Source of the DNA: UMGS1002 sp964463325
Lineage (GTDB): Bacteria > Bacillota > Clostridia > Oscillospirales > CAG-272
DNA length: 49,975 nucleotides
Assembly: GCA_964463325.1 (NCBI GenBank)
Contig: CAYXBY010000004.1
Span: 1 to 49,975, forward strand
Direction of reading: 5' to 3'
Shown here one piece after another: positions 33,066 to 41,953 of this stretch (the first letter of the stretch is position 1; the number at the start of each line of letters is the position of its first letter). The notes under the pieces were generated by a model. That model was given only the letters and a program-made list of their open reading frames with translations. It was not told the origin of the DNA and did no database searches. Made by a program: the position numbers and the translations under genes.

Positions 33066-36000
33066 TCACTCCGTTCGCAGCGCGATAACGGGATCCTTTT
33101 TGGCGGCCAGAGCCGACGGTATCAGGCCGGCGATGAGCGTCAGCACGACGCTGATGACGACGAGAATGACGCCCGCCACAGCCGGCAGCACGGCGCCGAG
33201 GCTTTGAATGCCGGTCAGACTGCGAATAATAATATTGATGGGAATGCACAGCAGCACGGTGACGCCAATGCCGATGGCGCCCGCCGTCAGGCCAACGAGC
33301 ATTGTTTCGGCATTAAAGACGCGCTTGACATCCCGCTTGGAGGCGCCCATGGCGCGCAGGATACCGATCTCCTTGGTGCGCTCCAGCACCGAGATGTAGG
33401 TGATAATGCCGATCATAATGGACGACACCAGCAGTGAGATGGAGACGAACGCCATCAGGATGTAGGATATGGCATTTATTATGGTGGTGATGGAGGACAT
33501 CAGCAGCGCGACGTAGTCGACGTAGGTGATCTGATCATCCTCGCTGACGCCGGTGTTGTAGGCGTCAATGACGTCGGCAATGTCTTCCTTGTCGGCAAAG
33601 GTGTTGGCGTAAATGCTGACCATGGTCGGGCTGTCCTTGTCGACGTAGCCCAGCAGCGAGAGATTATCCTCGTAGGTGGAGGCCGAGGTCGACGACGGCA
33701 CATATTCGTCATACAGCGACGCATACTGCGCCTCGCTGAAGGCGGTGCCGTCCCACATGGCGGCCAGCTGCTCGAGCGTCATGCTGCCCAGCTGCGCCGA
33801 CATGGCGGTGGCGTATTCGTCGCGCACCTGCTTTTCAAGCTCGCTGCGGACTATACCGAACAGCGTCTCGTCGTCCATTTCGGCGATATATTTGCGCACC
33901 GATGCAACGTCGGCCGTCGGCATCTGCGCAGTGTAGGCCTCGAGTATGAGCTGCTCGACGTATTCCCGCGTCAGCGAGGACATTGTCGCCTCGACGGCGG
34001 CGGAGATGTATTCGTCGGTCGGCTCGGACATGAGCGCGGTGTAGGCGGCGGCGCGGGTGGCGACGTCAGCGCCGGCCAGCTGCTGCTTGACGGCCTCAGC
34101 CATCTCGGCGGCAGTCGGCTCGCTGCCCTCGCTCTTGAAGGGAAGGTTGAGAATGACGTCATTTTGTGTGTCCGCCAGCTGCTTTTTGACTATCTCGGAC
34201 TGACTTATCTTGTCAATCATATGCTCGGTCAGCGCCGAGGTGTAGCCGATGGAGCCGCTCAGCATGGTCGAAACGGCGTCACTGTTGCCGCGGATGATGC
34301 CGCATATCTTGAGCTCCTCAGCCTCGCTGTAAAGGTAGGAGAGGCCGGCCTCGCTCTCGGTCAGATCGACGTAGCCGCCGGTGGCCGAGTTGTAGCTGTA
34401 TTTGTCGGCGGTGGGGATGAATTTGAGCGTTAAGTCGCATATTTCCTCAAACGTCCAGCTGCGTATCTCGGTCTCGAGCGGCTTGCCCTCGGCCGAGTCG
34501 CGGAAGGTGGAGGCAATGTCGTCGACGGTCAAAAGGCCGAGACAGTAGAGCACCATGTCGCTGATGGAGTTGTTTTTGTCGACCACCAGCACCACCTCGT
34601 TGTATTTCTCCGGCCAGTGGCCGTAGATGATGTCATACTGCTCCTTGAGCAGTGGGTTGATGAGGCTGTCACCCTGCTCGTCGCTCAGCATCTCCTCCCA
34701 AACGCTGACGGTGCCCATGCTCGACGACATAGCCGCCGACGAGCCCATGCCACCGACACCGCCTGACGTCCCCGTGGGCGCGCTACCGCCGTACATGGCC
34801 GCGGTCAGCTCGAGAAACAGCTGATTTATGTCGGTCTTGACTATCTCGCCCTCCTCGGTGGTGGCGTAAATGTTGAGATCGAGGTCGTAGCTGTATTTTA
34901 TCGAGGTCGCCAGCCCGTCAAGCGGACGGGCGCCCGAGGTGTCGGCGACGTCAAGGTATTTTTTGAAGTCAATCAGGTTGTTTTCGGTCACGGTGGCCGA
35001 GTTGAGCGCGTTGAGCAGGTCGTACATTATGGCGCTGGAATAGACATTCGTGGCCAGCTCCTCCTCGGTGCGCTCGAGCGCGGCATTGTCCTCGCGGACG
35101 CCGGTTAGCGAGGTGATGAGGCTGCTCATATCGACCGATTTTGCGTTTATGGTGATGGGGTAGGAGGACAGCGTATCCTCCTGAACGCGGTTGATATAAT
35201 TCTGCACGCCGGTTGACAGCGAAAGTATCAGCGCGATGCCGATGATGCCTATGCTGCCCGCGAAGGCGGTCAGGAAGGTGCGCGCTTTTTTGGTCATGAG
35301 GTTGTTGAGCGACAGTGAAAGCGCGGTAAGGAAGGACATCGAGGGCTTTTTGACGCGCACGGCTTTCTCGGGAGGCGTCTGCTCGGCGGCGCTCAGCGGG
35401 GCGGTGTCGTCAACGACGCGACCGTCCAGCACGCGCACAGTGCGAGTGGCATAGCGCTGCGCCAGCTCGGGGTTGTGCGTCACCATAATGACCAGCCGCG
35501 TTTGGGATATCTCCTTGAGTATCTCCATCAGCTGGATGCTGGTCTCGGAATCGAGCGCGCCGGTGGGCTCGTCGGCCAGCAGTATATCGGGGTCGTTGAC
35601 CAGCGCCCGCGCGACGGCGACGCGTTGCATCTGCCCGCCGGACATCTGGTTGGGCTTTTTCTTAAGCTGATCGCCCAGTCCCACTGCCTCCAGCGCCTCT
35701 GTGGCGCGGCGACGGCGCTCCGACTTGGAAACGCCCGACAGCGTCAGCGCCAGCTCTACATTGGCCAGCACCGTCTGGTGTGGGATGAGGTTGTAGGACT
35801 GAAAAATAAAGCCGATGGAATGATTGCGATAGGTATCCCAGTCGGCGTCGCGATATTCGCGGGTGGAAACGCCATTGATGACAAGATCGCCGCTGTCATA
35901 ATTGTCAAGACCGCCGATTATGTTGAGAAGGGTGGTCTTTCCGCAGCCGGAGGGGCCGAGGATGGCCACCAGCTCATGCTCGCGGAAGCTGAGGTCAATC

Positions 36001-36068
36001 CCGCGCAGCGCGGGCACGGAGGTATCCCCGACGCGGTAGCTTTTGACTATGTTTTTTAATTGCAGCAT
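33066..36068 (-). CDS. MacB-like ABC transporter: ATPase fused to FtsX-type permease with a large extracytoplasmic domain
   Basis: The 1000-residue protein combines an ATPase domain (1-230) and a permease. The ATPase has Walker A GPSGCGKTT (38-46), MSGGQMQR (142-149), Walker B ILLADEPTGALD (162-173) and MVTHNPELA. It is of the MacB/LolD class used for antimicrobial-peptide resistance and mechanotransmission. A membrane helix near 270-290 precedes an extracytoplasmic region of about 550 residues, unusually long. Three final helices form the FtsX core (VSISLLVSSIMIGIITYISV, GILRAMGASKRDVKRVFNAE). AAAGGA lies 7 bases before the ATG at 36068; 37 further in-frame codons upstream lack a site. Substrate unknown; no separate membrane-fusion or two-component partner adjoins it. 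Confidence 0.9.
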   Translation of the reverse strand: MLQLKNIVKSYRVGDTSVPALRGIDLSFREHELVAILGPSGCGKTTLLNIIGGLDNYDSGDLVINGVSTREYRDADWDTYRNHSIGFIFQSYNLIPHQTVLANVELALTLSGVSKSERRRRATEALEAVGLGDQLKKKPNQMSGGQMQRVAVARALVNDPDILLADEPTGALDSETSIQLMEILKEISQTRLVIMVTHNPELAQRYATRTVRVLDGRVVDDTAPLSAAEQTPPEKAVRVKKPSMSFLTALSLSLNNLMTKKARTFLTAFAGSIGIIGIALILSLSTGVQNYINRVQEDTLSSYPITINAKSVDMSSLITSLTGVREDNAALERTEEELATNVYSSAIMYDLLNALNSATVTENNLIDFKKYLDVADTSGARPLDGLATSIKYSYDLDLNIYATTEEGEIVKTDINQLFLELTAAMYGGSAPTGTSGGVGGMGSSAAMSSSMGTVSVWEEMLSDEQGDSLINPLLKEQYDIIYGHWPEKYNEVVLVVDKNNSISDMVLYCLGLLTVDDIASTFRDSAEGKPLETEIRSWTFEEICDLTLKFIPTADKYSYNSATGGYVDLTESEAGLSYLYSEAEELKICGIIRGNSDAVSTMLSGSIGYTSALTEHMIDKISQSEIVKKQLADTQNDVILNLPFKSEGSEPTAAEMAEAVKQQLAGADVATRAAAYTALMSEPTDEYISAAVEATMSSLTREYVEQLILEAYTAQMPTADVASVRKYIAEMDDETLFGIVRSELEKQVRDEYATAMSAQLGSMTLEQLAAMWDGTAFSEAQYASLYDEYVPSSTSASTYEDNLSLLGYVDKDSPTMVSIYANTFADKEDIADVIDAYNTGVSEDDQITYVDYVALLMSSITTIINAISYILMAFVSISLLVSSIMIGIITYISVLERTKEIGILRAMGASKRDVKRVFNAETMLVGLTAGAIGIGVTVLLCIPINIIIRSLTGIQSLGAVLPAVAGVILVVISVVLTLIAGLIPSALAAKKDPVIALRTE

Positions 36069-36215
36069 CGTGTGTTCCTTTGCAAAATAATTGATAGAGC
36101 TATTATACACGATTGTTGCCGGATTGTCTACGTCCAAGACGCATTTTTCACCCCGCCGATAGAAAAAATTCAGCTGCAATTCACATTTGCCGGCCGCAAT
36201 ATTGTACGAATGGTG

Positions 36216-36244
36216 TTGACAATCATCTGACTGTGTGTTATAAT
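36216..36244 (+). promoter_or_regulatory. Consensus sigma-A promoter of the Gly/His-rich membrane protein
   Basis: Perfect TTGACA (36216-36221) and perfect TATAAT (36239-36244) with ideal 17-base spacing, about 50 bases before the ATG. Confidence 0.85.
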
Positions 36245-36296
36245 ATGATCAGCGGCGATATGCCGCTGTAATCATGATGATCTGGAGGTATGAAAT

Positions 36297-37502
36297 ATGC
36301 CCGGTATGGGAGGAGGCCACAGCGGTGGCGGACGTTCCGGCGGTTCTCACGGTGGAGGCGGCGGTTTTCACGGTGGTGGAGGCGGCGGCTTTCACGGCGG
36401 TGGAGGCTTTCACGGCGGCCCTCGCGGCGGCTTTCATGGTGGTCCTCACGGCCCCCGCGGCCCTCGCGGCCCACGCGGCTTTTGGGGCCCCGGCTGGGGC
36501 TGGGGCTGGGGACCGCGTCACTACGGTGGCGGCGGCTGCCTGGCGCCATTCGTTTTCTCGGCGGTGTTTATAGTATTCATACTGATATTTATAATGTCCT
36601 CGATCGGCTCCTGCGTCAGCTCGGTTTCGCGCCCGCGCCCGACCAAGCCCGATGCCGAATATGAGGCCACCACCAGCATCGGCCGGGACGACAACACCAT
36701 CACCGTCCGTCCCTCGACGCAAAAGCGTCAGCCGCTTGACGCCAAATACTGCACGGCCATCGACAAATACGTCGAGGATGACATGTCCGCATTTGCCACG
36801 GCGGCCGAGGAATTTGAGGTTATCGGCGCGCTCAAGGATTTTTACCTTATGACAGGCGTCCAGCCCTATCTGTGGCTGACGAACAGCCTCGGCGGCGACA
36901 GCTCGCCCGACTTCGACACGACCGAAAAATTCATGTACGAGCGCTATACCTCGCTGTTTGAGGACGAGGGGCACCTGCTCATACTCTATTTTGAGTATTC
37001 GAACGGCACCTACAACACCTGGTACATGTACGGTGACGACGCCCACGCCTACACGCTGGACGATGAGGCCTGCGAGATACTGCTGGACTATATCGACTAT
37101 TACTATGTAGAGTATTGCAGCTCGACCGTGGAATACAGCAAGGTGTTCGGTACAGCCTTCACCGAGGCGGCCGGCCGCATAATGGGCGGTGTCACGCAGG
37201 ATAAGGACGCCGTGTCCGCCCTGCCTGACGACGATGGCAGACTGCCCGAGAGCAACGGCGGTCAGCCCTCCGCCTCCGGTGTGCCGGGCGGCTCGACGGT
37301 GACAGAGCCCTCGGAGGATGACGGCATATCGATGCTCGGCGTCGTTGCCATAGTGCTGGGTGTGCTGCTGGTGTGCGCCATTGCGGGCATTATCGTCGCG
37401 GTGGTCATTTCGCGCCGCCGCCAGGACGAGCGTGACTATGCCGGCATGAGCGCTGACGACATCCGCAAGGAAAAGCACCGTCGCAAATACGGCGGCAGCT
37501 GA
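36297..37502 (+). CDS. Membrane protein with Gly/His-rich N-terminus, function unknown
   Basis: The 401-residue protein begins with about 78 residues made almost only of Gly, His, Pro, Phe, Arg and Trp (units such as GGGGFHGG and GPRGPRG), with no signal peptide before them. A membrane helix (about 82-103) comes next, then a soluble domain (about 115-285) that is acidic and Tyr-rich and contains LKDFYLMTGVQPYLWL. A Ser/Gly/Pro linker, a second helix (about 345-368) and a basic tail (RRRQDERDYAG) complete it. The soluble domain resembles proteins often found in Ruminococcaceae; I do not recognise a named family. GGAGGT lies 7 bases before the ATG; an ATG just upstream is in another frame. It has its own strong promoter and stands between minus-strand genes. 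Confidence 0.8.
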   Translation: MPGMGGGHSGGGRSGGSHGGGGGFHGGGGGGFHGGGGFHGGPRGGFHGGPHGPRGPRGPRGFWGPGWGWGWGPRHYGGGGCLAPFVFSAVFIVFILIFIMSSIGSCVSSVSRPRPTKPDAEYEATTSIGRDDNTITVRPSTQKRQPLDAKYCTAIDKYVEDDMSAFATAAEEFEVIGALKDFYLMTGVQPYLWLTNSLGGDSSPDFDTTEKFMYERYTSLFEDEGHLLILYFEYSNGTYNTWYMYGDDAHAYTLDDEACEILLDYIDYYYVEYCSSTVEYSKVFGTAFTEAAGRIMGGVTQDKDAVSALPDDDGRLPESNGGQPSASGVPGGSTVTEPSEDDGISMLGVVAIVLGVLLVCAIAGIIVAVVISRRRQDERDYAGMSADDIRKEKHRRKYGGS

Positions 37503-37542
37503 GCTTTAGCTATAGTTGCTGATACGGTAAAAAAGAGAAAAT

Positions 37543-37570
37543 GCCCTCCGCAGATGCTTCTGCGGAGGGC
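37543..37570 (-). terminator. Terminator of the GH4 glycosidase gene
   Basis: A perfect 12-bp stem GCCCTCCGCAGA / TCTGCGGAGGGC (37543-37554 with 37559-37570) is followed on the minus strand by ATTTTCTCTTTTTT. It also separates the convergent Gly/His-rich protein gene. Confidence 0.9.
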
Positions 37571-37596
37571 AAGCTGTTTAACAGCTGGAGAGTGGC

Positions 37597-38925
37597 TTAG
37601 TTGTACTTGGGCAGCCAGTCGCCGTGAGCCTCGATGAGGTCGTCGCACAGGGCGACGATGTCGTCGATATTGAGCTCGGACGAGGTGTGCGGATCCATCA
37701 TGGCCGCCTGATAGATGGCATCCTTCTTGCGGGTCACGGCCGCCTCGATGGTCAGCAGCTGGACGTTGATATTAGTGCGGTTCATAGCGGCGCAGATCTC
37801 GGGCAGGTCGCCAATTACGGTGGGGTGTATGCCGGTGTTATTGATCAGGCAGGGCACCTCAACGCAGGCGTTCTGCGGCAGGTTGGTGATAAGGCCGGTA
37901 TTGATGACGTTTCCGCCGATCTGGTAGGGCACATTAGTGGTTATGGCCTCCATGATGTATGAGGCGTATTCTCTTGTGCGCTTATGCGAAACGTCGCCTG
38001 CCAGCAACTCCTCGCGCTGCTTGACCCATTTGGTCTCGTGGGCAATGCAGCGGCGCGGGTATTCATCCAGCGGGATACGGTAGCGCTCGATGAGCTCGGG
38101 ATATTTTTCTTTTATGAAGAAGCTGTTATACTCGGCGTTGTGCTCGCTGGACTCGGTGACATAGTAGCCAAAGCGGCGGATGTACTCAAGGCGGACAAGA
38201 TCCTTAAAGCCCTCGGGCGGATTGTCGAGTATTTCGTTGGCGCGGCGGCGGATCTCGGGGTAGAGGTCGACGCCGTCAGCATCGCGGATGTCGAGCAGCC
38301 AGGCCATGTGGTTGATGCCGGCGATCTTTTCCTTTATCGGCTTTTTAACGCTGTCGGTCATGCCCAGCTCCTTAAGCAGACCGGAGGAGCAGACCTGCAC
38401 ACTGTGGCACAGACCAACCGTCTTTATGCCTGTGTAGCGCTGCATGTAGCCGGCGAGCATGGCCATGGGGTTGGTGTAGTTAAGGAAATAAGCGTCGGGG
38501 CAGACCTTCTCCATGTCGTGCGCGAAGTCGTCAAGCACCGGGATGGTGCGCAGTGCGCGGAATATGCCGCCGATACCCAGCGTGTCGGCGATGGTCTGGC
38601 GCAGGTTGTACTTTTTCGGAACCTCGAAATCGGTGACGGTGCAGGGCTTATACAGTCCCACCTGAATGGCATTGACCACGAAATCAGCGCCGCGGAGTGC
38701 CTTTTTGCGGTTTTCAACGCCGCAGTATTTTTTGATGCGTGCGCGCTTTTGGTTGATGTTGCGGTTGAGGGCGCTGACCATTATGTAGGCCTCCTCAAGA
38801 CGAACGGGGTCGATGTCGTACAGCGCTATCTCGGAATCCCAGAGGGATTCGGTGCGCATGGTGTCACCCAGCACGTTTTTGGCAAAAACAACGCTGCCGG
38901 CTCCCATAAATGTGATCTTTGGCAT
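37597..38925 (-). CDS. Glycoside hydrolase family 4, alpha-galactosidase/alpha-glucosidase (MelA-like)
   Basis: GH4 enzymes cleave glycosidic bonds by an NAD- and Mn-dependent redox mechanism in the cytoplasm. The 442-residue protein has the NAD-binding start FMGAGSVVFAKN, DTLGIGGIFRALRTIP, NYTNPMAM (149-156), and the metal-site Cys/His in GLCHSVQ (171-177, Cys173) with GINHMAWL (203-210, His206). GLCHSVQ is the form I associate with MelA-type alpha-galactosidases, so melibiose/raffinose-type substrates are likely. AAGGAG lies 7-8 bases before the ATG. It is monocistronic, with no sugar transporter or regulator adjacent. Confidence 0.92.
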   Translation of the reverse strand: MPKITFMGAGSVVFAKNVLGDTMRTESLWDSEIALYDIDPVRLEEAYIMVSALNRNINQKRARIKKYCGVENRKKALRGADFVVNAIQVGLYKPCTVTDFEVPKKYNLRQTIADTLGIGGIFRALRTIPVLDDFAHDMEKVCPDAYFLNYTNPMAMLAGYMQRYTGIKTVGLCHSVQVCSSGLLKELGMTDSVKKPIKEKIAGINHMAWLLDIRDADGVDLYPEIRRRANEILDNPPEGFKDLVRLEYIRRFGYYVTESSEHNAEYNSFFIKEKYPELIERYRIPLDEYPRRCIAHETKWVKQREELLAGDVSHKRTREYASYIMEAITTNVPYQIGGNVINTGLITNLPQNACVEVPCLINNTGIHPTVIGDLPEICAAMNRTNINVQLLTIEAAVTRKKDAIYQAAMMDPHTSSELNIDDIVALCDDLIEAHGDWLPKYN

Positions 38926-39010
38926 AGATGCTTCTCCTTCGTTCTTTTTTCAAAATTATGATATGATTTTATCGGGTGCCGGGCGACTGCCACGGCACTT
39001 TACAGTTACA

Positions 39011-39039
39011 ATTATAGCTTGATTAGTACAATTTGTCAA
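39011..39039 (-). promoter_or_regulatory. Consensus sigma-A promoter of the GH4 gene
   Basis: On the minus strand perfect TTGACA and TATAAT with 17-base spacing, about 85 bases upstream of the start at 38925. No cre-like palindrome was recognised between them and the gene. Confidence 0.8.
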
Positions 39040-39097
39040 GGGGAATGAGCGATTTTGAAAAAATCTTGTCAGAAGCGCAAAAGTTTTAAGTTTGCAC

Positions 39098-39126
39098 TTG
39101 AAAAATCAACTAAAATAGTGTACTAT
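39098..39126 (+). promoter_or_regulatory. Candidate promoter of the 39-45 kb gene run
   Basis: TTGAAA and TACTAT with 17-base spacing, about 36 bases before the ATG at 39162. Confidence 0.6.
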
Positions 39127-39161
39127 TATATAGAGTATGTCAAGCTGTGGCGGAGGTGGCC

Positions 39162-40016
39162 ATGTTCGGATATGTAAGGGCGTGGGAGCCCGAGATGAAG
39201 CTGTGCGAATTTGAATATTACCGTGCCGCCTACTGTGGACTGTGCCGCACCTGTGGGCGCTGCACCGGCTGCCGCTCGCGTGCGCTGCTCAATTACGATT
39301 TTGCCTTTCTCGCGCTGGTGCGCATAGCGCTGACGGGCGAGAGGGTGCAGACAGAGATGCGTCGCTGCGCCGTCCATCCCACCAAAAAGCGCCTTATGAT
39401 GACGCAGGAGGGTCAGCTGGACTACTGCGCCTATGCCTCGGCGCTGCTGGACTACCACAAATGCCGTGACGACGTCGCGGATGAGTCGGGCTGGCGACGG
39501 CTGCGGGCGCGGGCGGGGCTGATATACATGCGTCGCATGCACCGCCGTGGCGCTCAGCGACTGCCCGAGCTCGAGCAGTCGATAGTTGCGCGGCTGGAGC
39601 AGCTGGGTGAGCTGGAGCGGTCGGGCTGCGCCTCGATAGACCTGCCCGCCGGCGTTTTTGGCGAGCTGACGGCGGATATACTGTGCCACGGTCTTGACGG
39701 CAGCGCGGCCTCAGTGGCGCGGCAGATAGGCTATCACATTGGCAAATGGATATACATGGCCGACGCGCTCGATGATTACGAGGACGATGTCGCCGAGGGG
39801 CATTACAACCCTCTCGCCTGTATGTGGCCGGAGGGCATGGGAGCGCTTGAGCGCGATGAGGTCCGTATCGGCATGCGCCGCGAGCTGGCGGACGCAGAGC
39901 TGGGCTTTGACCTCATTGATTACGGTGATGATAAACGCCTACGCGGCGTTATACATAACATAATTTACTGCGGAATGACGCGGAGAGTGGAGGATAAGCT
40001 TCAAAAAAATGAATGA
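39162..40016 (+). CDS. DUF5685-family protein, Cys-rich N-terminus
   Basis: The 284-residue protein has the DUF5685 pattern as I recall it: FGYVRAWEPEMKLCEFEYYR, YCGLCRTCGRCTGC (24-37, five Cys), RSRALLNYDFAFLALVRIAL, and a helical remainder with KWIYMADALDDYEDDVAEGH. The helical part with its DDxxDD run recalls all-helical isoprenoid-type folds, but no function is established. The Cys group could bind a metal. GGAGGT lies about 6 bases before the ATG at 39162; the frame extends five codons up without a better site. It overlaps the J-domain gene by 8 bases, so they are coupled. It heads the eight-gene run to 45.5 kb. Confidence 0.8.
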   Translation: MFGYVRAWEPEMKLCEFEYYRAAYCGLCRTCGRCTGCRSRALLNYDFAFLALVRIALTGERVQTEMRRCAVHPTKKRLMMTQEGQLDYCAYASALLDYHKCRDDVADESGWRRLRARAGLIYMRRMHRRGAQRLPELEQSIVARLEQLGELERSGCASIDLPAGVFGELTADILCHGLDGSAASVARQIGYHIGKWIYMADALDDYEDDVAEGHYNPLACMWPEGMGALERDEVRIGMRRELADAELGFDLIDYGDDKRLRGVIHNIIYCGMTRRVEDKLQKNE

Positions 40017-40632
40017 TCCCTACAAGGTACTGGGAGTTTCCCGGGATGCAAGCGATGACGAGGTGAAGCGGGCGTACCGCGAGCTTGCAAAAAAGTATCA
40101 CCCCGACAAATATAAGGATTCCGACCTGGCCGACCTCGCAAGCGAAAAGATGAAGGAGGTCAATGCCGCCTACGACGAGATACAGCAGCAGCGCGCCGCC
40201 GGCAACGGCAGCAGCCGCGGCTACGACGATTACAGCTACACCGACAGCGGCTACACCGGCGGCAACGAGATATATGCCCGCATCCGCCGGCTGATAAACG
40301 CCGGCAGCATTGCCGAGGCGGCACAGCTGCTCTCGAGCATACCTCCCGAGCAGCATGACGCCGAATGGTTCTTTCTCCAGGGCGTGATAGAGATTCGCCG
40401 CGGGCGCTATGTTGACGCGCAGCAGCTTTTTGATCGCGCCTGCAGCATGGACCCCGACAATATGGAATACCGCAACGCCCGCGAGCAGCTGCGCCGTCGG
40501 GCAAACGCCTATGGCGGCGGCTACGCCACCTCCGAGCCCTCCGGCTGCTCGCCCTGCGGCGTGTGCGGTGGGCTGATGTGCGCCGATTGCTGCTGCGAAA
40601 GTATGGGTGGCGACCTGATACGCTGCTGCTGA
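40009..40632 (+). CDS. J-domain (DnaJ-like) protein with Cys-rich C-terminus
   Basis: The 207-residue protein starts with a J domain (about 3-62) with HPD at 31-33, so it should stimulate an Hsp70 ATPase. It lacks the Gly/Phe region, the CxxCxGxG zinc repeats and the client-binding barrels of DnaJ. Instead it has a Ser/Tyr/Gly linker, a TPR-like helical stretch (about 85-165: RIRRLINAGSIAEAAQLLSS, then EIRRGRYVDAQQLFDRACS) and a C-terminal tail with ten Cys in 29 residues (179-207). It overlaps the DUF5685 gene by 8 bases; a membrane protein follows 7 bases later. The client is unknown; a neighbour in the operon is the simplest guess. Confidence 0.88.
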   Translation: MNDPYKVLGVSRDASDDEVKRAYRELAKKYHPDKYKDSDLADLASEKMKEVNAAYDEIQQQRAAGNGSSRGYDDYSYTDSGYTGGNEIYARIRRLINAGSIAEAAQLLSSIPPEQHDAEWFFLQGVIEIRRGRYVDAQQLFDRACSMDPDNMEYRNAREQLRRRANAYGGGYATSEPSGCSPCGVCGGLMCADCCCESMGGDLIRCC

Positions 40633-40639
40633 GGTAAAA

Positions 40640-41188
40640 ATGAAAAACAAGCTGAGCAAGCAAACAGAAAGGCTGACGCTGTGCGCGGTCTGCACGGCGC
40701 TCAGCGTGGTCATGCTGTCGTTGGGGTCGCTCATCGACGTGCTTGATCTGTCGGCGGCGGCGCTAGCCGGCATGCTGACGGTGCTGATCGTGATCGAAAT
40801 TGGCGGCGCGTGGCCGTGGCTGGTCTATGCCGCGGCGGGATTGATTGGACTACTGCTGCTGCCCTGCAAACTGCCGGGCGCCATATATCTCATGTTCTGC
40901 GGCTGGTATCCCATCGCCAAGCAGCGGCTGGAGCGCATACGCTGCAAGCCCATAAGCTGGGCGATCAAAATAGTGCTGGCCAACGTCGCTACGACGGCGG
41001 TCGTGCTGGCAACACAGTACATTTTGGAGCTGTCGCACGAGGTCATGGAGCTGTCGGTGCTGCTGTATGCCATGGTGAATGTGGCCTTCGTGCTGTACGA
41101 TGTCGCACTGACTAAGCTGATAACGCTCTATATTCTGCGCCTGCGCCGCCGTCTTGGCATGGACAGACGCGATCTGAGGGAGAAATAA
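40640..41188 (+). CDS. Small polytopic membrane protein, function unknown
   Basis: The 182-residue protein has about five hydrophobic segments (near 12-35, 37-55, 57-80, 108-128 and 135-158). It starts with KQTERLTLCAVCTALSVVML and ends in a basic tail (LRRRLGMDRRDLREK). The first segment looks a little like the start of ECF-transporter S components (TaCltALs-type), but the usual substrate-site residues were not recognised. GAGGTAAA precedes the ATG. It is packed between the J-domain gene (7 bases) and the GDPD gene (1 base), so it is certainly in the same operon. Confidence 0.75.
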   Translation: MKNKLSKQTERLTLCAVCTALSVVMLSLGSLIDVLDLSAAALAGMLTVLIVIEIGGAWPWLVYAAAGLIGLLLLPCKLPGAIYLMFCGWYPIAKQRLERIRCKPISWAIKIVLANVATTAVVLATQYILELSHEVMELSVLLYAMVNVAFVLYDVALTKLITLYILRLRRRLGMDRRDLREK

Positions 41189-41189
41189 T

Positions 41190-41930
41190 ATGGAAAGAGC
41201 TCTTTTTTGCGTCAAAAATTCGCTGACCTCGCCCAAGATCATCGCGCATCGCGGTGCCAGCGCGGTCGAACCCGAAAACTCGCTCCCAGCCTTTGAGGCG
41301 GCTGCGCGGCGCGGCGTCTGGGCCATCGAGACCGATGTCCACACCACCTGCGATGGCGTGCTGGTCTGCTTCCACAATAAGCGGGTGGACGGCCTGACCG
41401 ACGGCGAGGGCGCCATCTCCGAGCTGACCTACGCCGAGCTGTGCCGACTGCACATCACCGCCGGCGTCAATGTCGAGGCGCACAGCGAGGACGAGCTGCG
41501 CATCCCCACCTTTATGGACTATTTGACGGTCTGCCGCCGCTACGGCGCCGTGCCGTTTCTCGAGCTCAAGGCACCGCTGGCCGAGGAGACGCTGTTCTAT
41601 GTTCGGCAGCTGGGGCTGGAGGATCACTGCGTCTATTCCGCCATCAAGCTACAGCCGTTGTGCGACGCACGCGCGCTGTCAAAGCGGGTGTTCATACACC
41701 ACATCTTCAGCTCCGAGGACACCATCCCGCAGCTGTGCGAGCTGGGCTATGCCGGCATGTCGTTTAAGATAGCTGAGCTTGATGACGTCCCGGAGGGGCT
41801 TGTCGAGCGGGTGCATGCGGCGGGACTGCGGATATGCTTCCGCGCGGCGGACACGCCCGAGAGCCTGCGCCGCGCCATTGAGCTGGGCTGCGATTACGTG
41901 CCCTCAAATAAGATCAACTGGACAAGATAA
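41190..41930 (+). CDS. Glycerophosphodiester phosphodiesterase
   Basis: GDPD enzymes release glycerol 3-phosphate from deacylated phospholipids or teichoic-acid-like polymers. The 246-residue TIM-barrel protein has AHRGAS (19-24, catalytic His20), EPENS, ETDVH (47-51) and FHNKRVDGLTDGEG (His62), then FLELK. No signal peptide is present, so it acts in the cytoplasm. At the usual first active-site position it has E-x-D as expected. The GAGGGAG site overlaps the end of the preceding gene. The position one base after the membrane-protein stop indicates coupled translation. Confidence 0.92.
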   Translation: MERALFCVKNSLTSPKIIAHRGASAVEPENSLPAFEAAARRGVWAIETDVHTTCDGVLVCFHNKRVDGLTDGEGAISELTYAELCRLHITAGVNVEAHSEDELRIPTFMDYLTVCRRYGAVPFLELKAPLAEETLFYVRQLGLEDHCVYSAIKLQPLCDARALSKRVFIHHIFSSEDTIPQLCELGYAGMSFKIAELDDVPEGLVERVHAAGLRICFRAADTPESLRRAIELGCDYVPSNKINWTR

Positions 41931-41953
41931 TAACTGAAAGGCTATATACAACA

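Noticed and set aside
36249..37478. A 409-codon minus-strand open frame opposite the Gly/His-rich protein
   Set aside because: The plus-strand gene has a perfect promoter and ribosome site; the antisense frame is rich in Arg/Ala repeats created by the Gly/His codons.
40640..41188. ECF-transporter S component
   Set aside because: Only the first helix is reminiscent; no substrate-binding motif or adjacent EcfA/EcfT genes.
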